Source: UBA9732 sp003456855 (GTDB lineage Bacteria; Spirochaetota; Spirochaetia; Sphaerochaetales; Sphaerochaetaceae). From it: a DNA stretch of 33,630 bases. The stretch is from NCBI GenBank assembly GCA_946626785.1, contig CAMOUY010000013.1, positions 1 through 33,630 on the forward strand, given 5' to 3'. Positions 1-8,570 of the stretch are shown here, in pieces (the first letter of the stretch is position 1; the number at the start of each line of letters is the position of its first letter). The position numbers and the translations under genes are program-made. Below the pieces are notes generated by a model that was not told where the DNA came from, did not search any database, and saw only the letters and a list, made by a program, of their open reading frames with translations.

Positions 1-2
1 TG

Positions 3-707
3 TTCGCCATCATCGTTGCCGGCGGATGTTACTTCCTGGGCGGTTTCGGACGTCTCTTTGACGTCAACGTCGCAGCTGAGGGCTACGATGCAATCATCCC
101 TGCGATGCTCTCACATCTCTCTCCTGTGGTCTTCGGAGTGGCGCTGGTTCTGGTCCTTTCGGCCTCGATGTCCACTCTGTCGTCACTGGTTCTGGCATCA
201 AGCTCCACGCTGACTCTGGACTTCATAGACCCGGTCTTCCTTGGCAACAGGAAGGAGGAGAAGAAGAACCTGCCGATCATCAGGATCTTCATCGCCGTGT
301 TCATCCTGATCTCGGCTGTGATCGCAATAATCCAGTACAAGAAGAACGTCACCTTCATAGCACAGCTCATGGGTCTCTCATGGGGAGCTCTGGCAGGCTC
401 GTTCCTGGCTCCGTTCCTCTACAGCCTGTACTGGAGGAAGACCACAAAGGCCTCCTGCATTGCCTGCTTCATCTGGGGTTCTGCCCTGATGCTTGCCAAC
501 ATGTTCTTCAAGTCCAGCTTCCCCGCAGTGCTTCAGAGCCCGATAAACTGCGGAGCCTTCGCAATGCTCGGTGGAATGGTTATTGTCCCAATAGTTAGCG
601 CCTTCACGAAGAAACCTTCCAAGGAAGAGGTCGACTCTGTCTTCTCCTGCTACGACAAGAAGGTCCTTGCTCCTATCAAGGATGTTCTAAGTGAAGAGCA
701 CGCATGA
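3..707 (+). CDS. Sodium:solute symporter (SSS family), C-terminal part, 5' end outside window
   Basis: The reading frame is open from base 3, so 234 residues of the C-terminal part are visible and the gene starts before the window. The protein is strongly hydrophobic with several membrane spans. The stretch SASMSTLSSLVLASSST (about residues 49-65 of the visible part) matches the conserved serine/threonine-rich helix of SSS-family carriers that contributes to Na+ binding. A later pair of helices around GLSWGALAGSFLAPFLYSLYW fits the family end region. It should sit in the inner membrane and couple Na+ entry to uptake of a small solute. The substrate cannot be told from this part. A hairpin follows the stop codon. 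Confidence 0.85.
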   Translation, partial: FAIIVAGGCYFLGGFGRLFDVNVAAEGYDAIIPAMLSHLSPVVFGVALVLVLSASMSTLSSLVLASSSTLTLDFIDPVFLGNRKEEKKNLPIIRIFIAVFILISAVIAIIQYKKNVTFIAQLMGLSWGALAGSFLAPFLYSLYWRKTTKASCIACFIWGSALMLANMFFKSSFPAVLQSPINCGAFAMLGGMVIVPIVSAFTKKPSKEEVDSVFSCYDKKVLAPIKDVLSEEHA

Positions 708-745
708 AATTATGTAACTTAGTCAATACTCCTTACTAATTTCTG

Positions 746-775
746 GAGCCACCCTGACAGGTGGCTCTGACTTTG
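746..775 (+). terminator. Probable terminator after the symporter gene
   Basis: GAGCCACC (746-753), a 6-base loop and GGTGGCTC (760-767) form a perfect 8-bp stem, followed by the weakly T-rich TGACTTTGT. It lies 39 bases after the symporter stop. The T tract is poor, so efficiency is uncertain. Confidence 0.5.
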
Positions 776-826
776 TAATGACGACTTACCAATGTCTGAA
801 AAGCTTGATTTGGTGTAAGGAACTAA

Positions 827-1267
827 TTCAAGATGTACATGGGAGACACAGGGCTTCTGATCAGCCATGCATTCGATGAGAACGGAATAGTCTCTGAGGA
901 GATATACAGGAAGCTGCTTTTCGGAAAGCTTGAGGTGAACGAGGGAATGTTGTTCGAGAATGTGGTTTCCCAGATTCTTGTCTCAAAGGGCAGAGGTCTG
1001 TATTTCTACTCCAATTCAAACCGAGAGGACAAGGACCTCAGGATGGAGATTGATTTCCTGGTTTCAAAGTCAAAGGTGACGAGCCGTCACAACATCTCCC
1101 CGATAGAGGTGAAATCCGGAAAGAAGTACACTCTGTCCTCTCTCAACAAGTTCCGCAGAAAGTACCACGAGCAGGTGGACGTTCCATATGTCATACACAT
1201 GGAGAATCTTAAGGAGCAGGACGGAATACTGTTCCTGCCGGCATACATGGCTGCCATCTGCCTGTAG
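827..1267 (+). pseudogene. Remnant of AAA-type ATPase with DUF4143 domain (C-terminal part only)
   Basis: The translation from ATG 833 gives 144 residues resembling the C-terminal DUF4143 half of AAA_14/DUF4143 ATPases: MYMGDTGLLISHAF, then NEGMLFENVVSQIL, then a nuclease-like MEIDFLV and PIEVKSGKKYT. Family members are usually about 400 residues, with a P-loop ATPase domain first. Here that domain is absent. The similarity continues two codons upstream of the ATG (Phe-Lys) and then meets an in-frame TAA at 824-826, with further in-frame stops before it. No good ribosome-binding site precedes ATG 833. It is best read as a 5'-truncated gene; a short expressed protein is possible but unlikely. 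Its stop is 4 bp from the stop of the convergent AraC gene. Confidence 0.75.
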
Positions 1268-1271
1268 CGCA

Positions 1272-3428
1272 TCAGCCCTTTCTTCGATATGTCTCCCTGT
1301 ATCTGGCTGGCGTGCAGCCGTTCACCTGCTTGAATAGCTTGTAGAAATAGGGTGTGTCCCCGAATCCCACGGAGTAGATTACGCTGTCGATTGGCTCATC
1401 AGTCTCCGAAAGAAGTATGCAGGCCTTGCTCATTCGCTCATTGAGCACAAATCTGCTGAAGGTCTCTCCTGTGGTCTTTTTGAAGACCTTCCCAAGGTAT
1501 GCAGATGTCATGCCCAACCTTTCCGATACTGTGTCTATCGAGAAGTTCCGGTTTCCACAGGATTCCTTTACAATCCTGACGATTTCATTGACAAGCTCCG
1601 ATTGTCTGCTGTTCCTGTTCTGTTCAACCGCAAGTTCAGTCTGATGAAGGATGTTTTCAATGTAACCATAGATCTCTGCGATGTACTCCATCTTGAGGAA
1701 TTTGTAGAGAAGGGCGTCTGACAGAGAGGATTCCTCAATGCCGTTGTTCCTTTGGAGTTTGCTGATTGCATCCTCCAAGGCGGAGGACAGGTTCACAAGG
1801 CTTGCCTGTGCGCTTCTGTACGAGCCTCCGGATATTCCGTCCAGAATCTCTCTGAGATGGACCATGGCGCCTGGAGTATTGAGCTTGAGAATTTCCTCAG
1901 CCATTTTCCTTCGCAATGAATCCGGTATCGAATACGGTGTCATCTCCTGTTCCTCGACCATCGATCTAGTCACGGTTACCCCAGGTCCCAGGAGGGACCT
2001 GTAGGAGAGGGACTTGCTCAAGTATTCATATGTGGAGCTTGCGCTGTCCAATGTGCAGGGATCGGAGACGAACACAGAAACGGTTATCCCGAAGGCCGAC
2101 AGGATTTCATCCTTCATTTTCTCCATGTCGGGCAATTCAATGGGGTTCTGGATGATCAATACGCAACGCTCATCATCCTCGTATGTTGACAATGGGTTCA
2201 GATTCACATCAATGCAGGAGGAGATGAATGAGCAGAGTCTCTCCTTGAATGTGTTTCTGTCCGCTATTCTTTCCATGTTGTCAACAAGCTTCGGGTAATT
2301 GTCGATTACAAAGATGGCCACAATAATCTCAACAGTGTTTTCCTGAATAATCCCAGGGGCTTCGAGAGAGGTTCCTGAATGCAAGGCTGACAGAATTATG
2401 CTCCTTCTGTTCGCTATGGCTGTCTCAGCCTCCTTCCTCTTGTTGGCTTCAATTGCCTCGTGCTGAGCCTTTATGTTCTTCCAGATGAACCTGAAAATGA
2501 ATGCGGTCACAAGAAGGCTTGCTCCGAACAGCAGGGCAAGCAGGACTATGGCATTTCCATATCCTTTTGTTTTGGTTATGGAGTCGATCACATCCTCATC
2601 CGCCACCATTGCAAGCTTTGCCCTGCCGTTTAGGACCTCTGTCTGGCAGACAATGTACCTCTTGCCTTCTGACCGAAGAGAGAAGTTCTCGGGACTTCTC
2701 TCCATGCGTTTGAGAACCGTCTCCAGCAGGCTGTCTGTCGCCATGGCCTTGTTTCCTGCAATTGCATGCACTGATTTCGAGTTGTCCAGAAGCAACAGCA
2801 ACTCCCCATCCGCCTCGTTGCTGTCGATGAGTTTGGACAGCATGTCCTGACGGATGTTCACCATGATCACATTCGATTCATTCTGGCCCACAAGTGTGTT
2901 GTACCTTATGAAGCTCAGGTATGGGATTTCGTCTATGGAAGGGAAGAACGGATTGAAGATGCGGAATATGGGGTCGAGGTTGTTTATGCCTGAGTGATCC
3001 ATGAATATGTCCTTTGCCCCAAAGTCCGGAAAGTCCTTGGTCGGGTACACTGCTTCTGGCATATGGGGAGAGGAGACATAGATCATGTCGTTCCTGCGGT
3101 TGAAGATGTATATGGAGTCTATGAAGTAGTTTGAAGATTCATAGTGGCTGAGCCGTCTCAGACCTGTCAGGAGATCACTGGCGGACACATTCTCATAGTT
3201 GAGCAGTCTGGAAATGTCAGCATCCAGACTCACACTGTCAAGTAGGTCCTTCGTCGAGCCGCTGATTGCGTTTACATACAATGCCTCACTGTCCAGGGCC
3301 ATCTGCCCATAGGTCATCATATGTCGTTCTGCAGTCCTTTCGTATATGAACATGAAACCGAACGACAGAATCGCGACCATCGCCAGGACGCCGAGAGAGA
3401 ATAGTATTAGCAGACGGGTGGGTTTCAT
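1272..3428 (-). CDS. Membrane-anchored AraC-family transcriptional regulator with extracytoplasmic sensor
   Basis: The 718-residue protein has an N-terminal membrane helix (about 7-29), a roughly 260-residue extracytoplasmic region of Cache-like character, a second helix (about 293-315) and a cytoplasmic part. It ends in an AraC-type double helix-turn-helix (about 620-715), seen as DTVSERLGMTSAYLGKVFKK and SVGFGDTPYFYKLFKQVNG. This architecture is common among regulators of CUT1 oligosaccharide transport loci, often beside a binding protein of the type encoded just upstream. It is the last of three minus-strand genes after the GH59 enzyme and the binding protein, and a hairpin precedes it. 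It probably senses a sugar or the loaded binding protein outside the inner membrane and controls the divergent promoter near 7423-7612. The ligand is unknown. Confidence 0.9.
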   Translation of the reverse strand: MKPTRLLILFSLGVLAMVAILSFGFMFIYERTAERHMMTYGQMALDSEALYVNAISGSTKDLLDSVSLDADISRLLNYENVSASDLLTGLRRLSHYESSNYFIDSIYIFNRRNDMIYVSSPHMPEAVYPTKDFPDFGAKDIFMDHSGINNLDPIFRIFNPFFPSIDEIPYLSFIRYNTLVGQNESNVIMVNIRQDMLSKLIDSNEADGELLLLLDNSKSVHAIAGNKAMATDSLLETVLKRMERSPENFSLRSEGKRYIVCQTEVLNGRAKLAMVADEDVIDSITKTKGYGNAIVLLALLFGASLLVTAFIFRFIWKNIKAQHEAIEANKRKEAETAIANRRSIILSALHSGTSLEAPGIIQENTVEIIVAIFVIDNYPKLVDNMERIADRNTFKERLCSFISSCIDVNLNPLSTYEDDERCVLIIQNPIELPDMEKMKDEILSAFGITVSVFVSDPCTLDSASSTYEYLSKSLSYRSLLGPGVTVTRSMVEEQEMTPYSIPDSLRRKMAEEILKLNTPGAMVHLREILDGISGGSYRSAQASLVNLSSALEDAISKLQRNNGIEESSLSDALLYKFLKMEYIAEIYGYIENILHQTELAVEQNRNSRQSELVNEIVRIVKESCGNRNFSIDTVSERLGMTSAYLGKVFKKTTGETFSRFVLNERMSKACILLSETDEPIDSVIYSVGFGDTPYFYKLFKQVNGCTPARYRETYRRKG

Positions 3429-3454
3429 GGTTCTATTCTAAGTCAAGTTTCCGG

Positions 3455-3497
3455 ATAAAAGAATGCAGACTTCCGTTGTTTTGACGAAAGTCTGCAT
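3455..3497 (-). terminator. Hairpin terminator/attenuator after the binding-protein gene
   Basis: ATGCAGACTT (3463-3472) pairs with AAGTCTGCAT (3488-3497), with an additional CGT/ACG pairing inside after one mismatch. On the minus strand the stem is followed by TCTTTTATCC. It lies between the binding-protein stop and the AraC start, so it probably reduces read-through into the regulator gene. Confidence 0.75.
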
Positions 3498-3515
3498 ATT
3501 TGGTTCAGTCTGCTG

Positions 3516-5036
3516 TCAATTGATGTTGTTCCTTGTGTAGTAGGCTTCCATCTGAGCCGACACCTCTGCAAGGAGCTTGTCGATTCCGGCGGCCTGGAGC
3601 TGCTTTCTGTACTCGGCAATCGCTGCATCGACATCATCCACAATACCGATGTTGATCGGGTATCCGTACTGCTGGACAACCTGGTTGACTGCGGCGAGCT
3701 CTGCCTGGACATTGGAATAGTCGAGTGAAGCTGAACCGAACTTGTTGAGAACCTCGACGGATTTCAGGTAATCCAAGAGTGGCTCATAGCCTTCCCATAC
3801 GCCATCATCGTTTCTCATGAGGTTGCTGACTCTCATTGCGTACTGGGCTCCACTCATGCTGTGGTTGTTGACGGTTGCAGGATCCACGCCTACAGCTGGC
3901 TTGATGAGGTTGCCTTCGGCTGTGATTGTGAAGTGTCTTCCCTCGATTCCATACATCCACAGATCGAAGAGCTCCTGGTCTGTCTTTATGATCTCAAGTA
4001 CTCTGAGGGCCCTTTCCGCATTTGGAGAGGATGCTGGGATTGCATACCCGTTCTCTGTCACCGGGTTGACGAATGTGTAGCCTGTGAGCTGTGCAAACGG
4101 CCAGTAGGCGCAGACTGCCTGAGGGACCTTTGTAGCCATGTAGGCCATCATGTTCTTCGCTCCGTCTGCATTTGCCTGTGTGATTGCACTTGTTCCCGCC
4201 TGGATGCTGCTCCATGGGTCTGTGGTGCTGGAGAGTGCATTGCTGCTCCAGTATCCTTTCTGTGCCCATGACTGCATTCTGTGAGCCCATTCGACATATT
4301 CGTCGGTGAACGGGTAGGCGATTATGTCATGGATGTCGTCCATGCTCTTGACCATCACGATAGATGATGTCGAGCCTGCAATTGCCTCGAATCCATAGTA
4401 AGCCTTGAAGAACTGGAACAAAGCCTGCTCCGGATTTCCGTCTATGACCCTGATAGCCGGCTCATTGGCTGCAATTGCATCTGCATAAGATTCGAAGGAC
4501 TCGATGCTGTCAATCTTGGGCACTCCGTACTTTTCTCCAAGGTCCTGTCTGTAGAAGATTCCATTCGTTCCGAAGTTCGATTCATATGATGGAATCTCAT
4601 ACAATTTGCCATCGACCTTGGCCTGGTTCAGCTGTCCCTCTGTGAAATAGCTGTAGACCGTCGGCATGTACTTCGGGAACATCTCTGTCAGGTCTGTGAA
4701 TGCGCCGGTTGTTGCATACTGGCTGTACAGGCTTGGGTTCACATACATCAGATCTGCGGGTTCACCTGTGGTCAGAATCAGTTGATACTGGTTCCTGTAG
4801 TTGTCCCATCCGAGACAGGTGACATTGATGGTGGTGTTGCATTTTTCCTTGAGCAGTTCATTGAACTTCTCCATCACCATCTCCTTGTCCTTTCCGGAAG
4901 AACCTGAACTGTACATGATGAGCTCTACATAATCCGAGAACGGATCATCCGATGTCTTTGGAACTTCTGAGGCGCTCTGGGCAAACAGACTAGTTGCCAA
5001 AAGAAGAACCAACAATAAAACCGATAATTTCCTCAT
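3516..5036 (-). CDS. ABC transporter extracellular solute-binding protein (CUT1 oligosaccharide type)
   Basis: The protein has 506 residues and begins with a signal peptide (MRKLSVLLLVLLLATSLFA, likely cut before Gln20). The mature part has the mixed fold expected of the roughly 500-residue lipid/oligosaccharide-type binding proteins, with early motifs such as ELIMYSSGSSGKDKEMV, LTTGEPADLMYV and DGKLYEIPSYESNFGTNGIF. Such proteins deliver oligosaccharides to LplB/YtcP-type permeases, which are encoded divergently at 7613-9473. A strong ribosome-binding site (AAGGAGG, 5044-5050 on the plus-strand map) precedes the ATG. It follows the GH59 gene by 25 bases in the same operon. A glucuronic acid/galactose-containing oligosaccharide is the likely ligand, judging only from the neighbouring enzymes. 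Confidence 0.92.
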   Translation of the reverse strand: MRKLSVLLLVLLLATSLFAQSASEVPKTSDDPFSDYVELIMYSSGSSGKDKEMVMEKFNELLKEKCNTTINVTCLGWDNYRNQYQLILTTGEPADLMYVNPSLYSQYATTGAFTDLTEMFPKYMPTVYSYFTEGQLNQAKVDGKLYEIPSYESNFGTNGIFYRQDLGEKYGVPKIDSIESFESYADAIAANEPAIRVIDGNPEQALFQFFKAYYGFEAIAGSTSSIVMVKSMDDIHDIIAYPFTDEYVEWAHRMQSWAQKGYWSSNALSSTTDPWSSIQAGTSAITQANADGAKNMMAYMATKVPQAVCAYWPFAQLTGYTFVNPVTENGYAIPASSPNAERALRVLEIIKTDQELFDLWMYGIEGRHFTITAEGNLIKPAVGVDPATVNNHSMSGAQYAMRVSNLMRNDDGVWEGYEPLLDYLKSVEVLNKFGSASLDYSNVQAELAAVNQVVQQYGYPINIGIVDDVDAAIAEYRKQLQAAGIDKLLAEVSAQMEAYYTRNNIN

Positions 5037-5061
5037 AGTTTTTCCTCCTTGTAGTTAAACT

Positions 5062-7422
5062 CTATGAAATACCTTTTCTGATGCTTATGTCCTTGAACCT
5101 TGTGGTTCCCGTATAGCTTTCTCCAGTCGCAAGCCTTATCGGTGTATGGACCGGATCAATCAACCCTGTTCCGCCAATTGTTTCAACTGCATCAATGTTT
5201 ATGGCATTGCCAGTTGAATCCGTTGAATGGCTTCCTTTGACAACCAACCTCACATAATGGTCTGCAGCGGTTAATCCATATGCAGAGAAGAGGCTTTTTC
5301 TGTATTTTGTAGAGTCTGCATACGTATCTATTGTCTCAATCAGACTTCCGTCAATGTAGACATCTGCCAACCCACAGTCGATGTCTTTCATTCCGAGTAT
5401 GCTCACCGATGTTCCATTGAAAGTGAAGTCCATCTCGTCTCCTCTGATGGACGTGGTCAACAGCGTACGGTGATAGTTCTTTGCATTGCTTCCGGATTCC
5501 GCCCAGGATCCGATGTATTCAATCCTTTCATCAAGTTCCTTGAAGCGCTTGCATTCTATGGGAGTGGAAGAGTCAATCTGCTCGATTAGAAGGTTGTCAT
5601 AGCGGACAATGTTATATCCGCTTCCAATCACTACATGACCACTGGGGTATTCCGTATCTGTTGTCTCTGTTAGAAGTTGATTGTCGTAGTATACTTGGAT
5701 GACATTGTCACGACAGCTCAACTGCAGATTGTGCCATGTGTTGAGAGCGAAAGAGGAGAGAATTCCGCTTTGGAGTACAAGCGCTGCACTGCGCAGTTGC
5801 CATCTTCCATCGTGGAAGATTCGTATGTTGTAGCATTCTGCTGGGACGTTTCCCGTTGGCGCGAAGTTGCATCTTGCACCAAGAAGCACATAGCCTTCAT
5901 AGTCGGTGTCAGTGATTGTCTCCATCAGGAAATCAAAGCTCACTTTGTAATTCTTCAGCTCCTGACCTCCAAGGATTGTATATGGGGAAGGAGTGGCACG
6001 CCTTTCCCAATCTATCGGCTTGTTGCTGTATTTGATGACCTGTTTCAAGCAATTACCGCCGTTTTTACCGCCGGGTGCTATCTCATAGGCCCCCGACTGG
6101 TCTACGGTGTATTTCGGCTGTTTGCCGATCGAATACGATTCGAAATCCTCTTGGTACGGCAGGCTGAATGATGTGCTTTCCGGAATTGAATGAACAGGCT
6201 GGCCCTTGGACTGCCCTGTTGTCGTTGTCAACGTGCAGATTGAATAAGGCGGTAATGTCACTGAGGCTGAGCCTGAATTCACCTGTACATCTGCAAGATT
6301 CATGAACTGGCTGGTTTCCGTTGTCTGCCATGCATGCAACGATGATGCCTGCAGATTGTTCAAGGTGAGGTTGAAAGTCTCTTCTGTGGCACTTCTGTTC
6401 AGGAGCACTATGCTGAAATCTCCGGTGCTGGAGTTTTTCAATGTCAGATAACTGTGTTCAGATGCAGTGTGGCAACCACTGTTTATGTAATACCAACCAG
6501 GCTCAAAGAACTGAGTGAACTGTGCAACAACCCAAAGTGCGGGTTCTATCTTGTAATGTCCTGTCCATGGATGGGCAGATTCGATGATGCCTTTGTATGT
6601 ATATGGTACATTGTCGTATATCGCTTCTATGATTGGATGCATAACATACTGGACCATTCTTCCTGATGCATAGGATCGGATTATTTTGTGCGCCATGTCC
6701 AAGGCAGAGGAGAACTTGTGACGGTAAGCCACAACATCCTCGCTGTCAAAGATCGGGAGTCCGCAATTCTTTGCGGCATCAGGGCTGTCCTGTTTGTAGT
6801 GTGCATTTATGGCGTAGAGAGCGGCCTTCAATGCTGAATCGCTGTTTACCATTGAAGCTATATTCCAGTCTGTTGTACTGTCTGCTCCGGTGAGCTTCAC
6901 ATTGGGGAATCCATCGCTGTTGAGGCCTGGTCTGAGGACATTGACAACCCAGTTCCTGTTGAAATCACCTTCATTCTCATCCGACGAAAGAAAGTCGAAG
7001 TCCAGATTGAACTCATCCTTCGCCCCTTGGAGGAAATTCCTATAGTAGAGGTATTTCTTTGCATTGTCTGTGATCCATGATGGCGTTCCCCATCTGATTG
7101 CATCCATTATGATGTTCTGGTTTCTTGCCTTTGCCTCTGTCGCCAGCCAAAGTCCTACTCCTCTTGTTATGTCAAAGTCCGTCTCTGAGCGCATGTGGCT
7201 TGGCTCCGTGCCACAGGTGCCGTTCGCATCAGAGCCGATCTCGACTTTGAGCTGGTGAAAGGAAGCTCCATATTTGGGAGTGAAAAGGAGGTTCAGAATG
7301 TCATTTCGCTGATCTGCAGGATACTCTCGAAGGAGCTTGGTCATCCCGTTACTGGTGACTCCACCGATTCCTTCGAATTTCCTTCCGAGAACCGAGCCAT
7401 CAATTGTTGCGCTGGTGGACAT
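5062..7422 (-). CDS. Galactocerebrosidase-like beta-galactosidase, glycoside hydrolase family 59
   Basis: The first roughly 320 residues of this 786-residue protein match GH59 (GALC-type) enzymes: FEGIGGVTSNG, YGASFHQLKVEIGSD with GTEPSHM, and HPWTGHYKIEPALWVVAQFTQFFEPGWYY. By alignment from memory with human GALC, the acid/base residue is Glu151 (ENEGDFNRNW) and the nucleophile is Glu228 (FDSEDV). A GALC-type beta-sandwich/lectin region follows (about 421-620). An extra jelly-roll-like module lies at about 632-750 (GSWAESG ... YHRTLL ... FNGTSVSILG). GH59 enzymes remove beta-linked galactose. No signal peptide is present. The start is supported by GGGAGG just upstream, so the enzyme is predicted to be cytoplasmic and to act on imported oligosaccharide. 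It is the first gene of the minus-strand operon. The natural substrate is probably not galactosylceramide. Confidence 0.85.
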   Translation of the reverse strand: MSTSATIDGSVLGRKFEGIGGVTSNGMTKLLREYPADQRNDILNLLFTPKYGASFHQLKVEIGSDANGTCGTEPSHMRSETDFDITRGVGLWLATEAKARNQNIIMDAIRWGTPSWITDNAKKYLYYRNFLQGAKDEFNLDFDFLSSDENEGDFNRNWVVNVLRPGLNSDGFPNVKLTGADSTTDWNIASMVNSDSALKAALYAINAHYKQDSPDAAKNCGLPIFDSEDVVAYRHKFSSALDMAHKIIRSYASGRMVQYVMHPIIEAIYDNVPYTYKGIIESAHPWTGHYKIEPALWVVAQFTQFFEPGWYYINSGCHTASEHSYLTLKNSSTGDFSIVLLNRSATEETFNLTLNNLQASSLHAWQTTETSQFMNLADVQVNSGSASVTLPPYSICTLTTTTGQSKGQPVHSIPESTSFSLPYQEDFESYSIGKQPKYTVDQSGAYEIAPGGKNGGNCLKQVIKYSNKPIDWERRATPSPYTILGGQELKNYKVSFDFLMETITDTDYEGYVLLGARCNFAPTGNVPAECYNIRIFHDGRWQLRSAALVLQSGILSSFALNTWHNLQLSCRDNVIQVYYDNQLLTETTDTEYPSGHVVIGSGYNIVRYDNLLIEQIDSSTPIECKRFKELDERIEYIGSWAESGSNAKNYHRTLLTTSIRGDEMDFTFNGTSVSILGMKDIDCGLADVYIDGSLIETIDTYADSTKYRKSLFSAYGLTAADHYVRLVVKGSHSTDSTGNAINIDAVETIGGTGLIDPVHTPIRLATGESYTGTTRFKDISIRKGIS

Positions 7423-7453
7423 GTTCAGGACCTCCCAATCTGTGTCTGGTTAA

Positions 7454-7483
7454 AGTTTAGAAGGCTGGTTTTTCGGTTGTCTA
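7454..7483 (-). promoter_or_regulatory. Candidate promoter of the GH59/binding-protein/AraC operon
   Basis: On the minus strand TAGACA (-35, map 7478-7483) is followed after 18 bases by TAAACT (-10, map 7454-7459), about 32 bases upstream of the GH59 ATG. The -35 lies inside the conserved 15-bp motif at 7471-7485. This was called by eye only. Confidence 0.35.
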
Positions 7484-7558
7484 TTTGAAATAAAAGGCAT
7501 GATTGGAGAAACTAAGCATTTTGCAGGGAAACCTAGAAAATACAATAGATAGCCGAAA
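7471..7558. promoter_or_regulatory. Paired 15-bp motif in divergent promoter, likely regulator binding sites
   Basis: AATAGACAACCGAAA is read on the minus strand at 7471-7485 and AATAGATAGCCGAAA on the plus strand at 7544-7558. They match at 13 of 15 positions, both differences being transitions. The copies form an inverted pair, so each lies upstream of one of the divergent genes in the same orientation and at similar distance: 48 bases before the GH59 ATG and 54 bases before the permease ATG. The symmetry suggests binding sites for the AraC-type regulator encoded in this locus. Confidence 0.5.
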
Positions 7559-7612
7559 TTTCAAATTGAAGGCCAGGCGTATGCATTTGAAAATTCATGT
7601 GAGGGGCGAGTC

Positions 7613-8560
7613 ATGGGAAAAGGAAAAGAAACGTTGCCAAAACATAGAATGCTGCCAAAGTCACAGTTCCTCAAGAACCGGACTCTGTGGCTTATGATAG
7701 CCCCCACGCTTGTTTATTTTCTGGTGTTCTGCTATCTGCCCATGGCCGGAATATGGCTTGCATTCACCAAGTTCAATTTCAGGCAAGGGTTCTTCAGGAG
7801 CCCTTTCGTGGGGCTCAAGAACTTCGAGTTCCTGTTCAAGAGTGGAATCATGTCTCGGCTTCTCAGAAATACGGTTCTGTACAATCTGGCCTTCCTCATT
7901 GGAGGGAACGTCGCCCAGATGATCTGTGCGGTCTTCCTGAGTGATCTGAAGAACAAGCGGTTCGTGAAGGTCAGCCAGAATGTGATTTTCCTTCCATATT
8001 TCATCTCGTGGGTTCTTGTTGGATTGTTCTCCTATGCCTTGTTCAATGTGGACAACGGAGTCGTAAACTCGATGCTCAGGGCCTTTGGTCTGAATTCCTA
8101 CAATTTCTATCTGAAGCCCGGTTCGTGGCCTCCAATCATCATCTTCTTCCAGATCTGGAAGGGCTTGGGTTACGGAAGTGTGATATACCTCTCCGTCATA
8201 ACCGGAATCGAGCAGGACATCTATGAATCCGCACGAATCGATGGCGCGACAAAGTGGCAGCAGGTTCGGTATGTCACGCTTCCTATGATAAAGCCGACGT
8301 TCATCCTGCTTGTGATGTTCAATCTCGGAAGCATCCTCAAGGGGCAGTTCCAGCTATTCTACCAGATCATCGGTAACAACGGCATCCTGTTCAATGCAAC
8401 GGATATCATAGACACATATGTATACAGGTCTCTGATGGTCAACTTCGATATTGGAATGGGCTCCGCGGCAGGAGTTTTCCAGTCTGTCTTCGGATGTATA
8501 CTTGTTCTTTCCGTGAATGCGATAGTCAAGCGAGTGAACAGGGATCTCGCACTGTTCTGA
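7613..8560 (+). CDS. CUT1 ABC transporter permease, LplB type
   Basis: The 315-residue protein has about six membrane helices, beginning with LWLMIAPTLVYFLVFCYLPM. The cytoplasmic EAA loop, ESARIDGATKWQQVRYVTLP, contacts the ATPase in this family. Length and motif fit the first permease of a carbohydrate-uptake (CUT1) transporter. GAGGGG precedes the ATG at suitable distance. It is first in a plus-strand operon with the second permease (10-base gap) and uidA, and divergent from the binding protein that should deliver the substrate. No ATPase gene lies in this locus, so a shared MsmX/UgpC-type ATPase from elsewhere is likely used. Confidence 0.93.
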   Translation: MGKGKETLPKHRMLPKSQFLKNRTLWLMIAPTLVYFLVFCYLPMAGIWLAFTKFNFRQGFFRSPFVGLKNFEFLFKSGIMSRLLRNTVLYNLAFLIGGNVAQMICAVFLSDLKNKRFVKVSQNVIFLPYFISWVLVGLFSYALFNVDNGVVNSMLRAFGLNSYNFYLKPGSWPPIIIFFQIWKGLGYGSVIYLSVITGIEQDIYESARIDGATKWQQVRYVTLPMIKPTFILLVMFNLGSILKGQFQLFYQIIGNNGILFNATDIIDTYVYRSLMVNFDIGMGSAAGVFQSVFGCILVLSVNAIVKRVNRDLALF

Positions 8561-8570
8561 GGAGGATGGG

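Noticed and set aside
7503..7697. Small plus-strand open frame ahead of the first permease
   Set aside because: It overlaps the permease start in another frame and the conserved regulatory motif; no ribosome-binding site.
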